The notes beneath the pieces are model-generated. The model ran no database searches. It was not told where the DNA came from and was given only the letters and a program-made list of their open reading frames with translations. A DNA stretch of 64,000 nucleotides, taken from assembly GCA_913048295.1 (NCBI GenBank), contig CAJWWK010000004.1:1-64000 (forward strand), given 5' to 3'. This document shows positions 34,328 to 45,188 of the stretch, one piece after another. The position numbers were made by a program, and so were the translations under genes. The stretch comes from an uncultured Dehalococcoidia bacterium. GTDB lineage: Bacteria > Chloroflexota > Dehalococcoidia > Lucifugimonadales > Lucifugimonadaceae. The stretch's first letter is position 1, and every line of letters begins with the position of its first letter.

Positions 34328-34506
34328 GGAAAAGCGGTCGTTCACTTCCAGTGGGAGGGCGTCGCCCTGACTAACTCCCCGCGGTCTGAGCCGGGGCTGT
34401 TGGCGGTTTATTTGAGTGCTCGGAGTTAGAATATTTTGTGACCGTTTGTGGAATTGACCACTTATTGGTATTCCCTACTTGAATCCCGTATGAACGGAGT
34501 GCTCCG

Positions 34507-35607
34507 TTGAGCAGCCAGAGTCAGCCTAACCTTCGAATTCCCGGCCCGGTGCCGTTGCCCGACGACGTTCTCGAACTCGCCGGCTCGCAGATGATCAACC
34601 ACCGCGGGCCCCAGTACGCAGGCATGCTGGACCGAATGACGGCGAACCTGAAGACGGTGATGATGACTGCGAACGATGTCTACTTCATCACGTCGTCGGG
34701 AACGGGTGCGATGGAAACGGCCGTGGTGAACACGATTTCGCCTGGCGACCGGGTGCTTTCGATCATCATCGGTGCGTTCGGTGAGCGGTTCGCCGAGATC
34801 GCCGATGCCTACGGAGCGGACGTCACCCGTCTCGTCTTCGATCTCGGGCAGGCTGCCGATCTCGACCGAGTGCGAGAGGCCATTCGCGGTATTTCCGACC
34901 TGAGAGCGGTCGTTTTCACCCACAACGAGAGTTCGACCGGCGTTTCCAACCCGCTTGAAGACCTGTGCATGGTGATTCACGAGGAATCGGATGCCCTGAT
35001 CCTGGTCGACGCGGTTTCGAGCGCGGGCGGGGTGCCGATATCGGTCGACGCCTGGGGCATCGATGTGGTTGCCACGGCTTCGCAAAAAAGCTGGATTTCG
35101 CCTCCCGGAATATCGATGGTGACGTTCTCGGAAAAGGCGTGGGAAGCGCATTCTCGCTCGACCAGTCCGAAGTACTACCTGGATATCGAGCAGTACAGGA
35201 TGTATCTCGAACTCGGCCAGCCGCCGTTTACTCCGTGCCTGCCGGCCATGTACACGCTCGAAGTCGCGCTGCAGTCGATGGTCGATGAGGGTATCGAAAA
35301 CATTTTTGCGCGGCACCACGAGATCGCGCAGCACACCCGTGACGGTGCGAAGGCCCTCGGACTCGAACTGCTGCCCGACCCCCAGTTCGCTTCGAACACG
35401 GTTACCGCTATTCGGCTGCCTGAAGACATCGACGGAAAGGCGTTCCTCGCCAACGTGAGCAAGAACTACAACGTGATACTGGGCGGGGGTCAGAAATCGC
35501 TGGTTGGCAAGATTTTCAGGGTCGGCCATATGGGCTGGGTAGAGAAGTCCCATATCGACGAAGCCCTCAAGGCTGCCGAAGAAACCCTGAAGAGTATGAC
35601 TTCGTAA
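34507..35607 (+). CDS. Class V aminotransferase (serine-pyruvate/alanine-glyoxylate type)
   Basis: A PLP-dependent enzyme of fold type I, 366 residues, probably moving the amino group between alanine or serine and glyoxylate or a keto acid. Key parts: IPGPVPLPDDVL at the start, FITSSGTGAMETAVVN (phosphate binding), HNESSTGVSNPL, LVDAVSSAGGVP (Asp on the pyridine N) and ATASQKSWISPPG with the Schiff-base Lys. It starts at TTG 34507. It may link serine and glyoxylate metabolism; no partner gene is adjacent. Confidence 0.9.
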   Translation: MSSQSQPNLRIPGPVPLPDDVLELAGSQMINHRGPQYAGMLDRMTANLKTVMMTANDVYFITSSGTGAMETAVVNTISPGDRVLSIIIGAFGERFAEIADAYGADVTRLVFDLGQAADLDRVREAIRGISDLRAVVFTHNESSTGVSNPLEDLCMVIHEESDALILVDAVSSAGGVPISVDAWGIDVVATASQKSWISPPGISMVTFSEKAWEAHSRSTSPKYYLDIEQYRMYLELGQPPFTPCLPAMYTLEVALQSMVDEGIENIFARHHEIAQHTRDGAKALGLELLPDPQFASNTVTAIRLPEDIDGKAFLANVSKNYNVILGGGQKSLVGKIFRVGHMGWVEKSHIDEALKAAEETLKSMTS

Positions 35608-35696
35608 TTCTTGATGACGACGGTCGAAGACTACCGGACGTGGTCGAGCCGATCTGGACTCGCTCGTGTCGGCACCTGGTAAATAACGGCGGTTTA

Positions 35697-36560
35697 ATGG
35701 GCGCGGTATTCGGACGGAACAGAAAAGGTTTACTTGCGATTTCACTAGTCGCGGGAATGCTTTTGCTGGCGGTTGCGTGCGGCAGCGATTCGCCTGATTC
35801 ATCGGGGTCTTCCGGGCGCCAGGTGGGTGCGGAACCAACGGTAGTTGCCGAGCAGCCGCCTTCAAGCCCGACGCCGACTCCACCCACTACGACGGCATTT
35901 GAGCCCGCTCCGGCAACAACGACAGCATCCGAGTCCACTCCGGCTACGACGACGGCATCCGAGCCTGCTCCAGCCATGACGACGCTATCTGAGTCCGTTC
36001 CAGCTGCGACGCCGGCATCCGAGCCGGTTCCGGCAACAGCGACAGTATCGGCGCCGGTCGCTAAATCCGATGATGAACTGCCGGTTCTAGTCAATACACC
36101 CGGGCCCGTCGCGATGCTGGCACCGGATTTCACATTGCCGGCCATTGGGGGCGGCGAGTACACCCTCTCGGACTTCCGTGGTAAACAGCCGGTGCTGGTC
36201 GTTTTTTATCGGGCTTACTGGTGAACTTTCTGCAAAAGGCAACTCGGAGAGTTGCAAAAAGCGAAGGCCGAACTCGACGCGACTGGAGTTCAGATCCTCG
36301 CGATCAGCACCGATAACCTGGAAGGTCCGACGAATTTCGCCGGCCGTGAGGGTTATGAATTTCCGATTCTGTTTACCGCCCTCGACCCCTCGGTCCCGCA
36401 GTTCTACGGGGTGTTCAACCTTTTCGGCGATGGGCTGGCATCCGCTTCGATGTTCCTTGTGGACAAGCAGGGCGAAATCGCGTGGAAGACCATCGGTGAA
36501 AACTACACCCACCAAATATATGCTGAAGAGATAATTGAGCAGGTCGAAAAGCTGGATTAG
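35697..36560 (+). CDS. Putative selenoprotein: lipoprotein peroxiredoxin with in-frame UGA
   Basis: Read through one in-frame UGA (36222-36224) this is a 287-residue AhpC/TSA-type redoxin. ATG 35697 starts a lipoprotein signal (GLLAISLVAGMLLLAVAC), then comes a Thr/Pro/Ala linker of five 10-residue repeats, then the redoxin domain: LAPDFTLPAIGGGEYTLSDF, VLVVFYRAYW-U176-TFCKRQLGEL and ILAISTDNLEGPTNFAG. The UGA occupies the peroxidatic Cys position, where relatives have YW-C-PFC, and Cys179 gives a UxxC pair. The frame is intact for 112 codons after it, and a hairpin with a GGA loop follows at 36239. An extracytoplasmic thiol/selenol peroxidase is likely. The alternative is a nonsense mutation. 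Confidence 0.8.
35901..36050 (+). repeat. Five 30-bp coding tandem repeats (linker)
   Basis: Five in-frame units of 30 bp encode variants of EPAPATTTAS. They form a flexible spacer between the lipid anchor and the redoxin domain. Confidence 0.9.
36239..36255 (+). promoter_or_regulatory. Candidate bacterial SECIS hairpin
   Basis: GCAACTC-GGA-GAGTTGC: a perfect 7-bp stem with a GGA triloop. The loop begins 22 nt after the UGA at 36222-36224. Bacterial SECIS hairpins lie at such a distance inside the coding sequence and carry G in the first loop positions, where SelB binds. Confidence 0.7.
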
Positions 36561-36645
36561 GTTCAAATGTCCGCTCAAATACGTCGCCCGGGCGCGGCCT
36601 GTCCGCGGCGCGAAGGGCTGGATTGCTCGTGAGGGTGTTCAGACA

Positions 36646-37302
36646 TTGAACGATTTTTTCGCTTTACTGACCGGTCGAAGATCGTGGACCGTACTGATCG
36701 CAGCGGTCCCGGTCATGTTGCTGACTTCATGTTCAGGTGTTGATGAGTCTGCCGCGAGCCCGACACCCTCACCGGGTCCCCCGGCCGCGGTCTCTGAACC
36801 GGACGGATCGATCTCATCCCCTGCAGCGGGATCGGACTCGCCGCCGGTCCTGCCGGTGTTTTCGGTTGCGTCGATAGATGGCGAGGACCTCCGGCTCGAG
36901 GACGTGCTTGGTACTGCGCCGGTGTATGTGCTGTTCATTCCGGGTGCTGATGGCGAACTTGACCGCGCCCAGGTCGGTCAGATTCAAGGCCGGTACCCGG
37001 AGTTCGAAGCGCTAGGTGCCCATATATTTTTGATCGCGTCCGATCTGCCGACAGAAGTGGTCAAGATGCGGGACGAGTTCGGACTTGAGTTTCCGTTGAT
37101 TGCCGACCCGTTGAACGTAATCGCCGCAGACTGGCATGTGTTTGACCTGTTTGGTGAAGGCAGGAGCGGGCCGGCCAGCTTCGTATTTGATGCACACGGC
37201 TCGCTCATTGCGCGGCTGATTGCCGGAGAACCGGCGGACCGGCCTTCGGTCGATGAAGTACTCGGGGTGATCGAGGAATCGCTGAGCGCCGGAGGGGTGT
37301 AG
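36646..37302 (+). CDS. Redoxin-like lipoprotein lacking the catalytic cysteine
   Basis: A 218-residue lipoprotein with signal RRSWTVLIAAVPVMLLTSC, a Pro/Ser linker and a thioredoxin-fold domain parallel to the gene before it: LPVFSVASIDGEDLRLEDVL, PVYVLFIPGADGELDRAQVG, IFLIASDLPTEVVKMRDEFG and SFVFDAHGSLIARL. Where the neighbour has W-U-TFC, this protein has GADGELDR and no Cys. It is probably a duplicated, redox-inactive partner or scaffold. The start is taken at TTG 36646, which puts the signal peptide at the N-terminus; the ORF is open from 36535, overlapping the selenoprotein end. Confidence 0.7.
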   Translation: MNDFFALLTGRRSWTVLIAAVPVMLLTSCSGVDESAASPTPSPGPPAAVSEPDGSISSPAAGSDSPPVLPVFSVASIDGEDLRLEDVLGTAPVYVLFIPGADGELDRAQVGQIQGRYPEFEALGAHIFLIASDLPTEVVKMRDEFGLEFPLIADPLNVIAADWHVFDLFGEGRSGPASFVFDAHGSLIARLIAGEPADRPSVDEVLGVIEESLSAGGV

Positions 37303-37312
37303 GCGCGAAACG

Positions 37313-38608
37313 CTACAGGCGCTCGCCGAACTGCTGAATCACTGCACCTGCCGGGGGTTTCGGGAAGAAGTTGGTGGCCTTGGGCGGCAGGCGCCATCCA
37401 CGCGTCACGATCGCCACGAACTCGGGAAGCGGTACCGGTCGCATGATGATCGCAAACCTGGCTTCGCCGCTATCGACCTGCCGTGCAATCAGGCCCGCGT
37501 CGTGGTGCGGGCTAATGACCTGTTCTTCGCGCGCCTCGGAAATCACCGGCCGGATAATCAGCGAGTGGAGGCGAGAATACTCCGAATTCTCCAGTGCGTT
37601 GTTGGGGGGTGGCGGGGCTTTCATGCGTGCGACATGGAACTTTCCGGGCTCTTTGCCGAAGAGTCCGAAAACAACCTCGTCGCCCTCTCTTTCGCCGAGC
37701 GCAACTGCAAAGGCCTCGATCTTCTCGGCGGTCGGCTGCCCTGCCGGCGGGGTCCACTCTTCCAGTTCGCACGTGCTTTTAAACGAGTCGATCAGGCCGG
37801 AAATTTCGTCGGCAGTGGCCGTTTCAACCACGCGGTGGTAGCCGCGTGTGATCAGCCCCGGTTCGTCGAATGAAACCATCATCATTATCCTAAAATTGAT
37901 CGATTCGTCATGACCGACCTCTCTTTCCGCCCGCACACCGCTGCGATAGCGCAGGGCCGCCTCGTAGCGATGGTGGCCGTCGGCGATAAACATCTCGGAA
38001 TCTGCGAGTGCCCTCTGGAGGACCCCGATGGTCCCCGGATCCGAAACGCGCCAGAGCCGGAGTTGCGGCATGTCGGGCGGTGTGAAGACTGCAGTCGGTT
38101 CGCCGCCCGCGATGGCCCTGACCAGATTGCCCACGCTTGAGCGCAGGTCATCCCGGTAAATCACCAGCAGGGGGCTGTAGTTCGACTGTGCAGCCTCCAT
38201 GAGCCTGACGCGGTCGGCGACCCATTCAGACCGCGTGCCTTCGTGTGGGAGGACAATCTCCTGGTCGTAGTCCTCAAGCCGGACGGCCGCGACGAACCCC
38301 CGCCTGAACAGTTTTTGCCCCTGGTATTCGAACTCTTCTTCAGTCACGTAGATCGACGGCTCGCCTTCGTGCTTGAGAGCGCCGGAATCGAGCCACAGCT
38401 GGCTCGTTTCAGCGGCCTGTTCGTAGGGGTCTTCCGATAACCCGCGCCGTGCCAGTTCGAGCCGGACGATGTTGTATGGCGAGCGGTCGTACAGCTCCTG
38501 CTGGAGCTGGGGGGTGATTACATCAAACGGCGGGCAGATGTGAAGGCTCACATCGCCTGCAACGTCCGGGTTGTACCGCACTGCCCTGAAGGGCTGAATT
38601 TCCGCCAT
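37313..38608 (-). CDS. DUF1015-family protein
   Basis: A 431-residue protein of the DUF1015 family, annotated elsewhere as conserved with uncharacterised function. Hallmarks: IQPFRAVRYN and ICPPFDVITP at the start, PHEGTRSEWVADR, and IADGHHRYEAALRYR in the middle. It is convergent with the redoxin pair. No signal peptide, so cytoplasmic. Confidence 0.92.
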   Translation of the reverse strand: MAEIQPFRAVRYNPDVAGDVSLHICPPFDVITPQLQQELYDRSPYNIVRLELARRGLSEDPYEQAAETSQLWLDSGALKHEGEPSIYVTEEEFEYQGQKLFRRGFVAAVRLEDYDQEIVLPHEGTRSEWVADRVRLMEAAQSNYSPLLVIYRDDLRSSVGNLVRAIAGGEPTAVFTPPDMPQLRLWRVSDPGTIGVLQRALADSEMFIADGHHRYEAALRYRSGVRAEREVGHDESINFRIMMMVSFDEPGLITRGYHRVVETATADEISGLIDSFKSTCELEEWTPPAGQPTAEKIEAFAVALGEREGDEVVFGLFGKEPGKFHVARMKAPPPPNNALENSEYSRLHSLIIRPVISEAREEQVISPHHDAGLIARQVDSGEARFAIIMRPVPLPEFVAIVTRGWRLPPKATNFFPKPPAGAVIQQFGERL

Positions 38609-38760
38609 GTTTGATTACGATTCACTCGGGCCGGGGGGTGGTGTGTTTACGAACCAACAAACGAGTATAGCGCCGCCATTGCTGCTCACATCCCGCTTGA
38701 ATAGTCGTTGTTATACTCGGTGCACCACTCCGAGAGCTCCATTCTGGTTAACTTCCATAG

Positions 38761-40881
<2,121 letters not shown>

Positions 40882-40882
40882 T

Positions 40883-41713
40883 CAGCAAGCCGGAGCTTTT
40901 GTATCGGTTACGCAAACCCAACTGATCGGGAATCCACCCGAGCATGTCTCGATATCATTCGCCAGCGACCAGCTGGACCGGGCCCAACCGGTACGTGTGA
41001 CTCTTGGCGGGTTTGAGCACCCCGGTGAGGTGATAGTGGCCAGGCAGTGGCGGGGCGATTTTGGCAGGCTGCTAACTGGCGTTTCGATGTTCAGGTTGGT
41101 GCTTCTGTACCCGACTAGTAGGCCAGAGCCGACCGACATTCTGGACGACAGGATTTGCGTGGCGGCACCCCGAATGAAGGGCGGGAGAATTGCTGAGTCG
41201 AAAGCGACGTATCACGTCGATTCGGTGAAGAGCGGCCCGAATGGACGGAGTTCGCCCGGAACTAACGCGAAAGCAGCCGATTTTCGTTCCCTGCGCGAGG
41301 TCCGCCGAAGTAACGTTTCCTCAAGTGATCCCGGTCTGGGCCGGCTGGCCTCGACACTTGCTAACTACGAATCCCAGGTAAACGCTTCGGTGGCCGCCGA
41401 TCTGCATAAAATGTGGAAATCGGGGGTAGTGGTCACTTCTCTTGACCGGAGTTTATCGAGAACTGAGGAACGGGCGGGCCGTGAAATTCAACCCGGTGAG
41501 CTGTTCCAGCTTGATAATCCTGAATCGTGGGTCGAATCTGCTGCTGCCGTACTGGGCGGGGGCATCGATTCGAGCATTACCGGTGATCGGGTCACTCCAG
41601 AAGATGTCTATGACGAGTTACAGGACGGTCGTCTGGCGACATATCCGACAGGTGGAACCGGGTGGCCGGGCAGTTTCGAGTTTGCGATCGTGACGGTTCA
41701 GAAATTCCGTTGA
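40883..41713 (+). pseudogene. Unrecognised ORF, probably 5'-truncated
   Basis: An open frame of unknown family. GTG 40997 is the first start, but protein-like sequence continues upstream in frame (FVSVTQTQLIGNPPEHVSIS, then ASDQLDRAQPVRVTLGGF) into the end of ligA without a start codon. This suggests the 5' end was lost when it was joined to ligA. The product would be cytoplasmic, with no membrane segments and a GxG-rich end (GGTGWPGSFEFAIV). No domain recognised. Confidence 0.4.
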
Positions 41714-41742
41714 TCGCCGGACCCCTTTGCCCGGAGTGGTAG

Positions 41743-42024
41743 GGACGACTCGGCCAGACGATCAATCACACCGATGTCATCGAATTGATGTCTGAGGTAG
41801 ATGAGGCGTTCACGGGTTATTGCGACCGGCTGACGGCAGTGGTTTCAAGCATCGTCCTGGATTCCGAAAACACAGATAGGCTCCAGAAGTTATTCAGGCT
41901 CAATTCGGCAGGAGATTTATCTGATCTCGCGAACATTCTCGACGATAAGGTCATATCCTTTCTGAACGAACTATCTGGCAACACGAGCGGGAATCTAGAC
42001 GATTGGACATTACCTCACTCTTAG
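41743..42024 (+). pseudogene. C-terminal fragment of an unknown helical protein
   Basis: After a stop at 41740-41742 the frame reads LGQTINHTDVIELMSEVDEAF and continues through a helical stretch to 42024, overlapping the pth start by 22 bp. The sequence looks like the tail of a larger protein. TTG 41785 could start a 79-residue product. Family unknown. Confidence 0.35.
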
Positions 42025-42677
42025 AAAAACTCTTTCCGGGGGGCACAGGCGGCGGGTCGGAAGGCTCCCCGTGGATCGTCGTCGGCCTAGGCAATCCGGG
42101 TGCCGAGTACCGCAACACCCGGCACAACGTTGGCTGGTGGTGTCTGGACGAGCTGGTGGGGCGAACGAAGGCCGAACTGAACCGTAAGCGGAAAGAAGTT
42201 CGGTTCGCCGAGGTGAAGCTCGGGGGTGGCCGCGCCGTGCTGGCTTACCCGCGAACGTTCATGAACCGTTCAAGCCAGGCACTTGGCTACCTGATTAACA
42301 GGTTCAAGTCAGGTCCCGAAAATATCCTGGTAGTGACCGACGATATAAACCTGCCGCCCGGTTCTGTGCGTATACGAAAAAAGGGTGGTGCAGGTGGTCA
42401 TAACGGCCTTAAGTCGATCATCACGGCCCTTGGGACGAACGAATTTCCCCGCATTCGCATCGGTGTCGGGACGCCTGAGTTGTCCGGTGTGCAGGTCGAG
42501 CATGTTCTGGGGACATTCGAGCCTGCAACGCTTGAGCTTGTGAAGACCGCCTCGGTCAGGGCCGCGGACGCCGTTACGATGATCGTTGGCGGCGATATCG
42601 ATAACGCAATGAATCAGTTCAACGGCACTGTAGATGATACAGGCAACGGCAGCGACAAGGGCAACGGCGAATCCTAA
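42003..42677 (+). CDS. pth: Peptidyl-tRNA hydrolase
   Basis: Releases tRNA from peptidyl-tRNA that has dropped off the ribosome. Key residues: VGLGNPGAEYRNTRHNVGW (catalytic His), FMNRSSQAL, VVTDDINLPPGSVRIRKKGGA and GGHNGLKSII. 224 residues with a short N-terminal extension and an Asp/Gly/Asn-rich tail. It starts at TTG 42003. The metalloprotease gene begins right after its stop. Confidence 0.95.
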   Translation: MDITSLLEKLFPGGTGGGSEGSPWIVVGLGNPGAEYRNTRHNVGWWCLDELVGRTKAELNRKRKEVRFAEVKLGGGRAVLAYPRTFMNRSSQALGYLINRFKSGPENILVVTDDINLPPGSVRIRKKGGAGGHNGLKSIITALGTNEFPRIRIGVGTPELSGVQVEHVLGTFEPATLELVKTASVRAADAVTMIVGGDIDNAMNQFNGTVDDTGNGSDKGNGES

Positions 42678-44876
42678 GTGAAGTTATCTCGCGGCACCGG
42701 TGGCAGGGTTCGCTCAATGGCAGTTTTCGGCGCGATCGTCGGAATGGCCTTTCTCTCAGGGGCGTGCCGGGGTGAGGTTGAAGACCCTGCCGTTCCCACC
42801 TCCCTCCCCTCGACAACTGCGCGCGAAACCCAGGTTGCTGGTATTTCAGGTCCTTCTACGGCAACTTCGGTGCCGCTTATCAGCACGCCCACTTCTGTGG
42901 TTCCGGGGACCGCTGATGACCCGGCCAGCCCTAGGCCCGAGGATGCCGTCAGCCCAACGGCTGCCGACAGCTCGTCACCGACTCCGCAGCCGAGCCGTGG
43001 AGGGGTGGTAGCGGCCCCGAGCCCGACCGCGAGCGCGCCGAGTTCAACGGTCGCCCAGTCACCCGGCGCTACCGGACCGGGCTCGGCTTCAACCGTAAAT
43101 CCGACGCTTACTCCCGAGGCGGTGTTCGTCCCAATCCCGGATGAACCCGATATTCCAGTTCCCCCGGACCGCGATCTTCAGGATCTGGGCAAGCGATTGG
43201 TCGAAGGCTATGTTGAGCCGCAGACAGTGTTAGCTTCGGAACCGTTCGTCGTCGGTCAGAAAGTCGATTTCTGGGTATCGCGAGACCAGGGCAGCGTGCT
43301 CGCCAGCGGAGAGGTAGCTTATATTTCGGAGCACGCCTACTGGATTTTCGAGAACAGGTTCATTCCCACGGCGGCGGACATCAGGCAGGTCGCCGACGCA
43401 TTTGAGAGCAACGTTTGGCCCGCGGTGACGGAGGTGTTTGGAACCCCCCTGATTCCCGGTATCGGCGGTGACGATCGAATCGTGGTTTACCACAGTAATC
43501 TGCGGACCGGGATTGCCGGTTACTTCTCCGCAGCCGTCTCATACCCGCAACAAATCATTCCGTTTTCGAACCAGCGCGAAGCCGTGTACATAGCGGCCGA
43601 TAGAGTCGACCTTACGGGACCCGAATACCTCAGTGTGATCGCCCACGAACTGCAACACGCCTCGCACTTCGCAGCCGATTCGAGCGAAGATGCGTGGGTC
43701 AACGAGGGGCTGTCGGAAATAGCGGCCGAAATCGCGGGTTTCGGCAGATCGGCTGTATCGGCGTTTGTCAGGTTACCGTCCACGTCGCTCACCGCGTGGG
43801 CGCAGGACATTTTTTTCTCCCGACCCAACTACGGGGCCGCAAACTTGTTTTTCGCGTTCCTGGCGGCCCACTATGGCGGAAACGACATCCTGAGCGCCGT
43901 CAGTCGCAACCAGGACGATGGAATCGTCTCGATAGACAGCGCGCTCGTGGAACAGGGCTTCGAAGAGAGTGCGGACGACGTGTTTGCCGACTGGCTCGTT
44001 GCCAACTACCTGAGCGCGGAAGACGGACCCTTTTCGTACGAAGATCGTTCAGTCGCTCCTGTCAAGAACATTTACAAGCGAGCACCCGACTCCCTGACGG
44101 GCGAGGTAATGGGTTACGGAGCCGACTACGTGGTCACGTCGACAGGTTCGGGCCGGATGACGATTGGGTTCCAGGGGGAACCGGAAACCGCGTTGCTTTC
44201 CGAACCGCCACATTCCGGTGACACCTGCTGGTGGTCGAACCAGGGCGACTCGATAGATTCGACCCTGACGAGGAGCGTCGACCTGAGTGCAGTCGAGCGG
44301 GCCACGCTGCAGTACTGGACGTTTTATGACATCGAGGAGTCGTGGGACTACGCGTACGTGATGGTTTCGACCGATGGCGGCGAGACCTGCCAAATACTCG
44401 ACTCCACGCTGTCGACCCGAACGAATCCCAATGGCAATTCGTACGGTCCGGGACTGACCGGTCAGAGCGGTGGCTGGGTACAGGACTCGGTAGATCTTTC
44501 GAAGTATGCCGGGGGGCAGGTGTTGCTACGGATCGAGTACGTCACCGATGAAGCCGTGTTTTCCAAGGGTGCATGCTTCGATGATTTCAAAATCCCGGAA
44601 ATTGGCTGGTCCGACGATACTTCGACCCGGGGCGATTGGGTAGCCAACGGATTCGCACTGGTCGAAGAAACAGTGCCGACTCAGTACCTGGTTCAGGTGA
44701 TCCACGAGAAGGACATCGGTGATCCTGTCGTTTACCGGGTGCCTGTCGATGCCGAAGGTGCGGGAAGTCTGGTTGTCGAGGATATCGGCGAGGACGACCT
44801 GATCGTCGCGATTATCAGCGCGATTACAAGACATTCGACGTCACCAACGGAATACACTCTGACGATTACGCCTTAG
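42678..44876 (+). CDS. Secreted zinc metallopeptidase lipoprotein (immune inhibitor A-like)
   Basis: A 732-residue exported protein. The signal ends at a lipobox-like Cys (FLSGACRG), followed by ~110 residues of Ser/Thr/Pro-rich linker. The catalytic domain has IAHELQHASHF (HExxH zinc site) and WVNEGLSEIAAEIAG downstream, where the third ligand Glu is expected. The C-terminal half holds a beta-rich domain (WTFYDIEESWDYAYVMVSTD, YAGGQVLLRIEYVTD) like those following immune inhibitor A-type peptidases. Likely extracellular protein degradation. The start is immediately after the pth stop. Confidence 0.85.
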   Translation: MKLSRGTGGRVRSMAVFGAIVGMAFLSGACRGEVEDPAVPTSLPSTTARETQVAGISGPSTATSVPLISTPTSVVPGTADDPASPRPEDAVSPTAADSSSPTPQPSRGGVVAAPSPTASAPSSTVAQSPGATGPGSASTVNPTLTPEAVFVPIPDEPDIPVPPDRDLQDLGKRLVEGYVEPQTVLASEPFVVGQKVDFWVSRDQGSVLASGEVAYISEHAYWIFENRFIPTAADIRQVADAFESNVWPAVTEVFGTPLIPGIGGDDRIVVYHSNLRTGIAGYFSAAVSYPQQIIPFSNQREAVYIAADRVDLTGPEYLSVIAHELQHASHFAADSSEDAWVNEGLSEIAAEIAGFGRSAVSAFVRLPSTSLTAWAQDIFFSRPNYGAANLFFAFLAAHYGGNDILSAVSRNQDDGIVSIDSALVEQGFEESADDVFADWLVANYLSAEDGPFSYEDRSVAPVKNIYKRAPDSLTGEVMGYGADYVVTSTGSGRMTIGFQGEPETALLSEPPHSGDTCWWSNQGDSIDSTLTRSVDLSAVERATLQYWTFYDIEESWDYAYVMVSTDGGETCQILDSTLSTRTNPNGNSYGPGLTGQSGGWVQDSVDLSKYAGGQVLLRIEYVTDEAVFSKGACFDDFKIPEIGWSDDTSTRGDWVANGFALVEETVPTQYLVQVIHEKDIGDPVVYRVPVDAEGAGSLVVEDIGEDDLIVAIISAITRHSTSPTEYTLTITP

Positions 44877-44984
44877 GGCCCTGTCCCGGAGGGCGTGGTC
44901 CAATTTTTGCGGAAGCCAGAGCGCTCCGACGCCGCGACGTTATCGGCTTTCGGCCGCATTTCGACCAGCCAGCCGGGAGCGATT

Positions 44985-45188
44985 ACGACCAGCAACCTGT
45001 TCAGCCCCCTTAGCATTCGGGGCGAAACGATGCCGAACCGGGTTTTCGTTGCGCCAATGTGTCAGTATTCGAGCGAAACCGACGGCCTCGCAACGAGCTG
45101 GCACATGGTCCACCTTGGCACGCGGGCGGCGGGCGGTGCCGGACTTGTGGTGGCGGAGGCGCCGTCGGTCCTGCCGGAGCGGACTTGC
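44985..45188 (+). pseudogene. 5' fragment of an old-yellow-enzyme-type FMN oxidoreductase
   Basis: About 68 residues match the start of YqjM-like NADH:flavin oxidoreductases: LFSPLSIRGETMPNRVFVAP, MCQYSSETDG, WHMVHLGTRAAGGAGLV and VAEAPSVLPE. The match stops abruptly where the convergent serS gene ends (45189); the remaining frame to 45509 is the antisense of serS. A deletion has joined the two. Intact paralogs of this family would be expected elsewhere in such a genome. Confidence 0.8.

Noticed and set aside
33860-34345. 161-codon minus-strand ORF
   Set aside because: Its first part is antisense to the oxidoreductase fragment, and the rest looks like translated intergenic sequence.
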